The notes under the pieces are model-generated. The model saw nothing but the letters and a program-made list of their open reading frames with translations, was not told where the DNA came from and did no database searches. A program made the position numbers and the translations under genes. 64,000 nt of DNA from VRUE01 sp963814915 (GTDB taxonomy: Bacteria > Actinomycetota > Thermoleophilia > Solirubrobacterales > 70-9): contig CAWFEI010000009.1 of the NCBI GenBank assembly GCA_963814915.1, forward strand, positions 1-64,000, read 5' to 3'. Every line of letters starts with the position of its first letter. Position 1 is the stretch's first letter. Below, piece by piece: positions 61,103-64,000 of the stretch.

Positions 61103-62302
61103 CTACCGGTACGGCGATCCCCCGGCGAGGATCCCGGCGCTGTACTCACCCAACCGGCCGGCCTCGATCGCCCGGCGGGCGCCGCTGAGCAGGCTTCGCA
61201 TGAAGGTCAGGTTGTGCAAGCAGAGGAGGCGGACCGCGGTCAGCTCCTCGGCGCGGGAGAGGTAGTTGAGGTAGTCGCGGTCGTGGTTGCGGCAGGCCGG
61301 GCAGGGGCAGCCCTCCGCAATCGGCTCGCGTTCGCCTTCGCGGCCGGCCTTGCGCAGGTCGAGGCGGAAGCGGCTCGAGGGATCGGGGACGAGGGCGGTG
61401 CCGTGGCGCGCGAGCCGGGTCGGGATCGCGCAGTCGAAGACGTCCAGCCCGAGCGCGATGCCGGCGAGCAGGTCGTCGACGTCGCCGATCCCGAGCAGGT
61501 GCTTGGGCGCCTCCGGCGGAAGCAGCGGCGCGGTCAGCTCGAGCACGCCGCGCATCTCCTCCTTGTCGCGCCCGAGCGTGCCGCCGATCGCGATGCCGTC
61601 CACCCCGGCCGCAGCGACCGCCTCGGCCGACTCGCGCCGCAGGTCCTCGTGCACGCCGCCCTGGACGATGCCGAAGACCGCCTGTCGTTCGGGCCCCTGC
61701 TCGCCGTGCCACTCCAGGCAGCGCCCCAGCCAGCGGTGCGTGCGCTCCATCGAGCGGGCGGTGTACTCGCGGTCGGCGTGGTAGGGCGTGCACTCGTCGA
61801 AGACCAGCGCGATGTCGGAGCCGAGCTTGGCCTGCACCTCCATCGACACCTCGGGCGAGATGAACAGCTCGCGGCCGTCCTTGTAGGAGCGAAACCGCGC
61901 ACCCTCCTCGTCGATCGAGACGACCGACCCGCGCTCGCCGCCGGGCCGCCCCTTGCCCTTCACCTCGTCGGCGACCCCACCGTGGGCCAGCGAGAAGACC
62001 TGGAAACCGCCGGAGTCGGTGATCAGCGCCCCCTCCCAGCCCATGAACCCGTGCAGCCCGCCGGCGGCGGCGATCCGGTCGGGCCCCGGCGAGACGAACA
62101 GGTGGTACGTGTTGCCGAGGATCAGCTCGTAGCCGATCTCCGCCACCTCGCGCGACTCCAGCGAGCGCACCGTCCCCTTTGTCGCCAACGGGATGAACGC
62201 CGGCGTCTTCACCTCCCCGTGCGGCGTCCGCAGCACCCCGGCCCGCGCCGCTCCATCGCGGGCCTCGATCGCGAAGTCGAGGCGAGCCGGGTCGACCCTC
62301 AC
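61103..62302 (-). CDS. tgt: tRNA-guanine transglycosylase
   Basis: 399 residues. Exchanges guanine-34 for preQ1 in tRNAs with GUN anticodons. PAFIPLATKGTVRSL, the acid in LITDSGGFQVFSL, FDECTPYHADREYT, AVFGIVQGGVHEDLR, IAIGGTLGRDKEEM, the nucleophile Asp region CAIPTRLARHGTAL (DCAIPTR) and the zinc site CPCPACRNHDRDYLNYL with a later CLHNL His. GTG 62302 overlaps the gpmI stop (GTGA), placing it in the tpiA-gpmI-tgt operon. Confidence 0.96.
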   Translation of the reverse strand: MRVDPARLDFAIEARDGAARAGVLRTPHGEVKTPAFIPLATKGTVRSLESREVAEIGYELILGNTYHLFVSPGPDRIAAAGGLHGFMGWEGALITDSGGFQVFSLAHGGVADEVKGKGRPGGERGSVVSIDEEGARFRSYKDGRELFISPEVSMEVQAKLGSDIALVFDECTPYHADREYTARSMERTHRWLGRCLEWHGEQGPERQAVFGIVQGGVHEDLRRESAEAVAAAGVDGIAIGGTLGRDKEEMRGVLELTAPLLPPEAPKHLLGIGDVDDLLAGIALGLDVFDCAIPTRLARHGTALVPDPSSRFRLDLRKAGREGEREPIAEGCPCPACRNHDRDYLNYLSRAEELTAVRLLCLHNLTFMRSLLSGARRAIEAGRLGEYSAGILAGGSPYR

Positions 62303-63807
62303 GCGATCAGCGACTGGCCGGTCATCGCTTCCGGCTGGGCAATGCCGAGAAGCTGCAATGCGGTCGGGGCGACATCGGCAAGGATGCCGTGCTCGCGGAG
62401 CTTCAATCCCTCCGCGGTGACGATCAGCGGGACCGGGTTGAGCGAGTGGGCGGTGTTCGGCGAGCCGTCGGGCTCGAGCATGTGGTCGCAGTTGCCGTGG
62501 TCGGCGGTGACTATGCAGGCGCCGCCCGTCGCCTCGACCGCGGCGAGGACGTCGCCGAGGCAGCCGTCGACCTCCTCGACCGCCTGCACGGCAGCCGGGA
62601 TGACGCCGGTGTGGCCGACCATGTCGGGGTTGGCGAAGTTGATGATCCCGAACTTGAAATCTCCTCCGGACCACTGCGAGACGAAGGCGTCGGCGGCGCC
62701 GCGGGCGCTCATCTGCGGCTTGTGGTCGTAGGTGGGAACGTCGCGGGGCGAGTCGATCAGACAGTGCTCCTCGCCCTCCCACTCCTCCTCGCGACCGCCG
62801 TTGAAGAAGTAGGTGACGTGGGCGTACTTCTCGGTCTCGGCGACGTGCAACTGGCGCCCCCCGGCAGCGGAGACGACCTGCGCCAGGGTCGTGCTCGGGC
62901 GGTCCTCGGGGAAGGCGACCGGGTATGGCCAACCCTTGCGGTAGGAGGTCATCGTGGTCAGATCCAGCGTCGGCGCCCCGGCTCGCGAGAACTGCTCGAA
63001 ACCGGGCTCGGCCAAGGCACGGGTCATCTGCCGGGCGCGGTCGGGGCGGAAGTTGATGAAGAAGGCGACGTCGCCCTCCGCCGCCCCGTCGTAGTCGCCG
63101 ATCACGGTCGGCTTGACGAACTCGTCGGTCTCCTCGCGCTCATAGCAGTCCCCGATCGCCTCCTCCGTGCCCGCCGCCTGGGAGCCGCGGGCGTGGACGA
63201 TCGCGTCGTAGGCGAGCTTGGTGCGCTCCCAGCGGGTGTCGCGATCCATCGCGTAGTAGCGGCCGCTGACCGTGCCGACCCGCCCGGCCTGACGCAGCCA
63301 GCGCTCCAGCTCGGCGAGGTAGCCGCGGCCGCCGTGGGGCAGCGTGTCGCGGCCATCGGTGAAGGCGTGGAAGACGACGTCGGGGACCCCCTCCTGCGAG
63401 GCCAGCTCGATCGTCGCCTCGATGTGCTCCCAGCCGGAGTGAACACCGCCGTCGGAGACGAGGCCGAGCAGGTGCAGGCGGCCGCGCGGGCTGCGCCGCG
63501 CCCTGTCGCAGGCGGCGAGCAGCGCCTCGTTTTCGAAGAAGCTGCCGTCGGCGATCGCGTCGTCGATCCGCGCCAGGTCCTGCTTGACGATCGCCCCGGC
63601 GCCGAGGTTGAGGTGGCCGACCTCCGAGTTCCCCATCTGCCCCTCGGGCAGCCCGACGTCGCGCCCCTGGGCCGAAAGTTCGGTGTGGGGGTACGTACTC
63701 CAGAGGCGATCGAAGACGGGCGTCTCGGCGAGAGAAATGGCGTTGCCGGGGCCCGCCGGGGCGAGCCCCCAGCCATCGAGGATGACCAAGGCAACCGGCT
63801 GGCTCAT
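62299..63807 (-). CDS. gpmI: 2,3-bisphosphoglycerate-independent phosphoglycerate mutase
   Basis: 502 residues, alkaline-phosphatase-like fold with two Mn. Catalytic Ser in GQMGNSEVGHLNLGAG, VSDGGVHSGWEHI, FTDGRDTLPHGG, FFINFRPDRARQM, YAHVTYFFNGGREE, IINFANPDMVGHTG and ADHGNCDHM are the expected metal and substrate motifs. ATG 63807 opens SQPVALVILDGWGLAP. Follows tpiA after 19 bases; together they serve glycolysis and gluconeogenesis. Confidence 0.97.
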   Translation of the reverse strand: MSQPVALVILDGWGLAPAGPGNAISLAETPVFDRLWSTYPHTELSAQGRDVGLPEGQMGNSEVGHLNLGAGAIVKQDLARIDDAIADGSFFENEALLAACDRARRSPRGRLHLLGLVSDGGVHSGWEHIEATIELASQEGVPDVVFHAFTDGRDTLPHGGRGYLAELERWLRQAGRVGTVSGRYYAMDRDTRWERTKLAYDAIVHARGSQAAGTEEAIGDCYEREETDEFVKPTVIGDYDGAAEGDVAFFINFRPDRARQMTRALAEPGFEQFSRAGAPTLDLTTMTSYRKGWPYPVAFPEDRPSTTLAQVVSAAGGRQLHVAETEKYAHVTYFFNGGREEEWEGEEHCLIDSPRDVPTYDHKPQMSARGAADAFVSQWSGGDFKFGIINFANPDMVGHTGVIPAAVQAVEEVDGCLGDVLAAVEATGGACIVTADHGNCDHMLEPDGSPNTAHSLNPVPLIVTAEGLKLREHGILADVAPTALQLLGIAQPEAMTGQSLIA

Positions 63808-63826
63808 GAGGAAACGCGTCGAGCGA

Positions 63827-64000
63827 TCATGCCGCTTCCACGATCTGTGCGAATTCTTCCGGGTCGAGGCTCGCGCCGCCGACGAGGGCGCCATCGATGT
63901 CGGGCTGCTGCATCAACTCGACGGCGTTGGCGGGCTTGACCGAGCCGCCGTAGAGGATCCGCGCCGAATCGGCGACGGCGCCGCGCTCGCGCAGCACGTC
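63827..64000 (-). CDS. tpiA: Triose-phosphate isomerase (5' part outside window)
   Basis: Only the C-terminal 57 residues are present. ILYGGSVKPANAVELM and DGALVGGASLDPEEFAQIV are the phosphate-binding loop 7/8 signatures of TIM. The frame is open to the right edge. Upstream of gpmI on the same strand. Confidence 0.95.
   Translation of the reverse strand, partial: DVLRERGAVADSARILYGGSVKPANAVELMQQPDIDGALVGGASLDPEEFAQIVEAA

Overview
The window is one continuous stretch of very GC-rich bacterial chromosome with tightly packed genes, frequent 1-4 base stop/start overlaps and many GTG/TTG starts. The gene content (FadA2-FabG4-HtdX-FadE cluster, MmpL exporters, GTP-type PEPCK, Gram-positive-type LexA with a CGAAC-N4-GTTCG box, GSI-alpha glutamine synthetase, c-di-AMP riboswitch ahead of an RlpA-like gene, AlkB-rubredoxin-TetR, system I cytochrome c maturation, secreted proteins with repeat modules) points to an actinobacterium, most likely a soil Thermoleophilia/Solirubrobacterales lineage. 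The lineage is an inference from content; no marker gene was searched.

Layout. 0-7.5 kb: PEPCK (cut by the left edge), a DUF4333 lipoprotein, then an exopolysaccharide block (O-antigen-ligase-like polymerase, small secreted protein, secreted glycoside hydrolase, nucleotide-sugar dehydrogenase). 7.5-8.6 kb: an MNT-HEPN toxin-antitoxin pair. 8.7-11.6 kb: a fused PabA-PabB and divergent PabC for p-aminobenzoate, carrying three strong palindromes inside coding sequence. 11.6-14.0 kb: sucCD with an ETF-QO/FixX-like ferredoxin domain at the end of sucD. 14.0-24.8 kb: a lipid block (thiolase, FabG4, MaoC/HtdX, two acyl-CoA dehydrogenases, HxlR regulator, MmpL exporter, acyl-CoA ligase). 24.9-34.9 kb: secreted and signalling genes, DUF255 protein, second MmpL, glnA, CMD-like protein, RlpA-like protein under a c-di-AMP riboswitch. 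35-41 kb: rnpB, SDR, lexA, tRNA-Leu, a repeat surface protein, an XRE-nucleotidyltransferase pair, Dph6-like ligase and a methyltransferase. 41-47 kb: a minus-strand run alkB-rubredoxin-tetR-IscA-like-MFS-DUF2252. 47-56 kb: secG, ccmF(+CcmI tail)-ccmE, an SDR, a glycosyltransferase, a 1000-residue secreted repeat protein, tRNA-Gly, ccmG-ccmH. 56-64 kb: a degenerate CpsD-like ATPase coupled to argS, a phosphoesterase, lipoprotein-Ser/Thr kinase pair, and tpiA-gpmI-tgt (tpiA cut by the right edge).

How they fit together: alkane hydroxylation (AlkB/rubredoxin), acyl-CoA activation, beta-oxidation-type enzymes, succinyl-CoA ligase, PEPCK and the phosphoglycerate mutase/triosephosphate isomerase pair could form a route from alkanes/fatty acids to gluconeogenesis, while the MmpL exporters and FabG4/HtdX suggest lipid export or elongation.

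Data quality: from about 2 to 19 kb many conserved genes (including sucC, sucD, pabAB and thiolase) contain single-base insertions or deletions; after 19.1 kb almost every gene reads cleanly. I treat these breaks as probable sequencing/assembly errors and give the restored gene span. Claims that depend on frame in that region, including the SucD fusion, carry this caveat.
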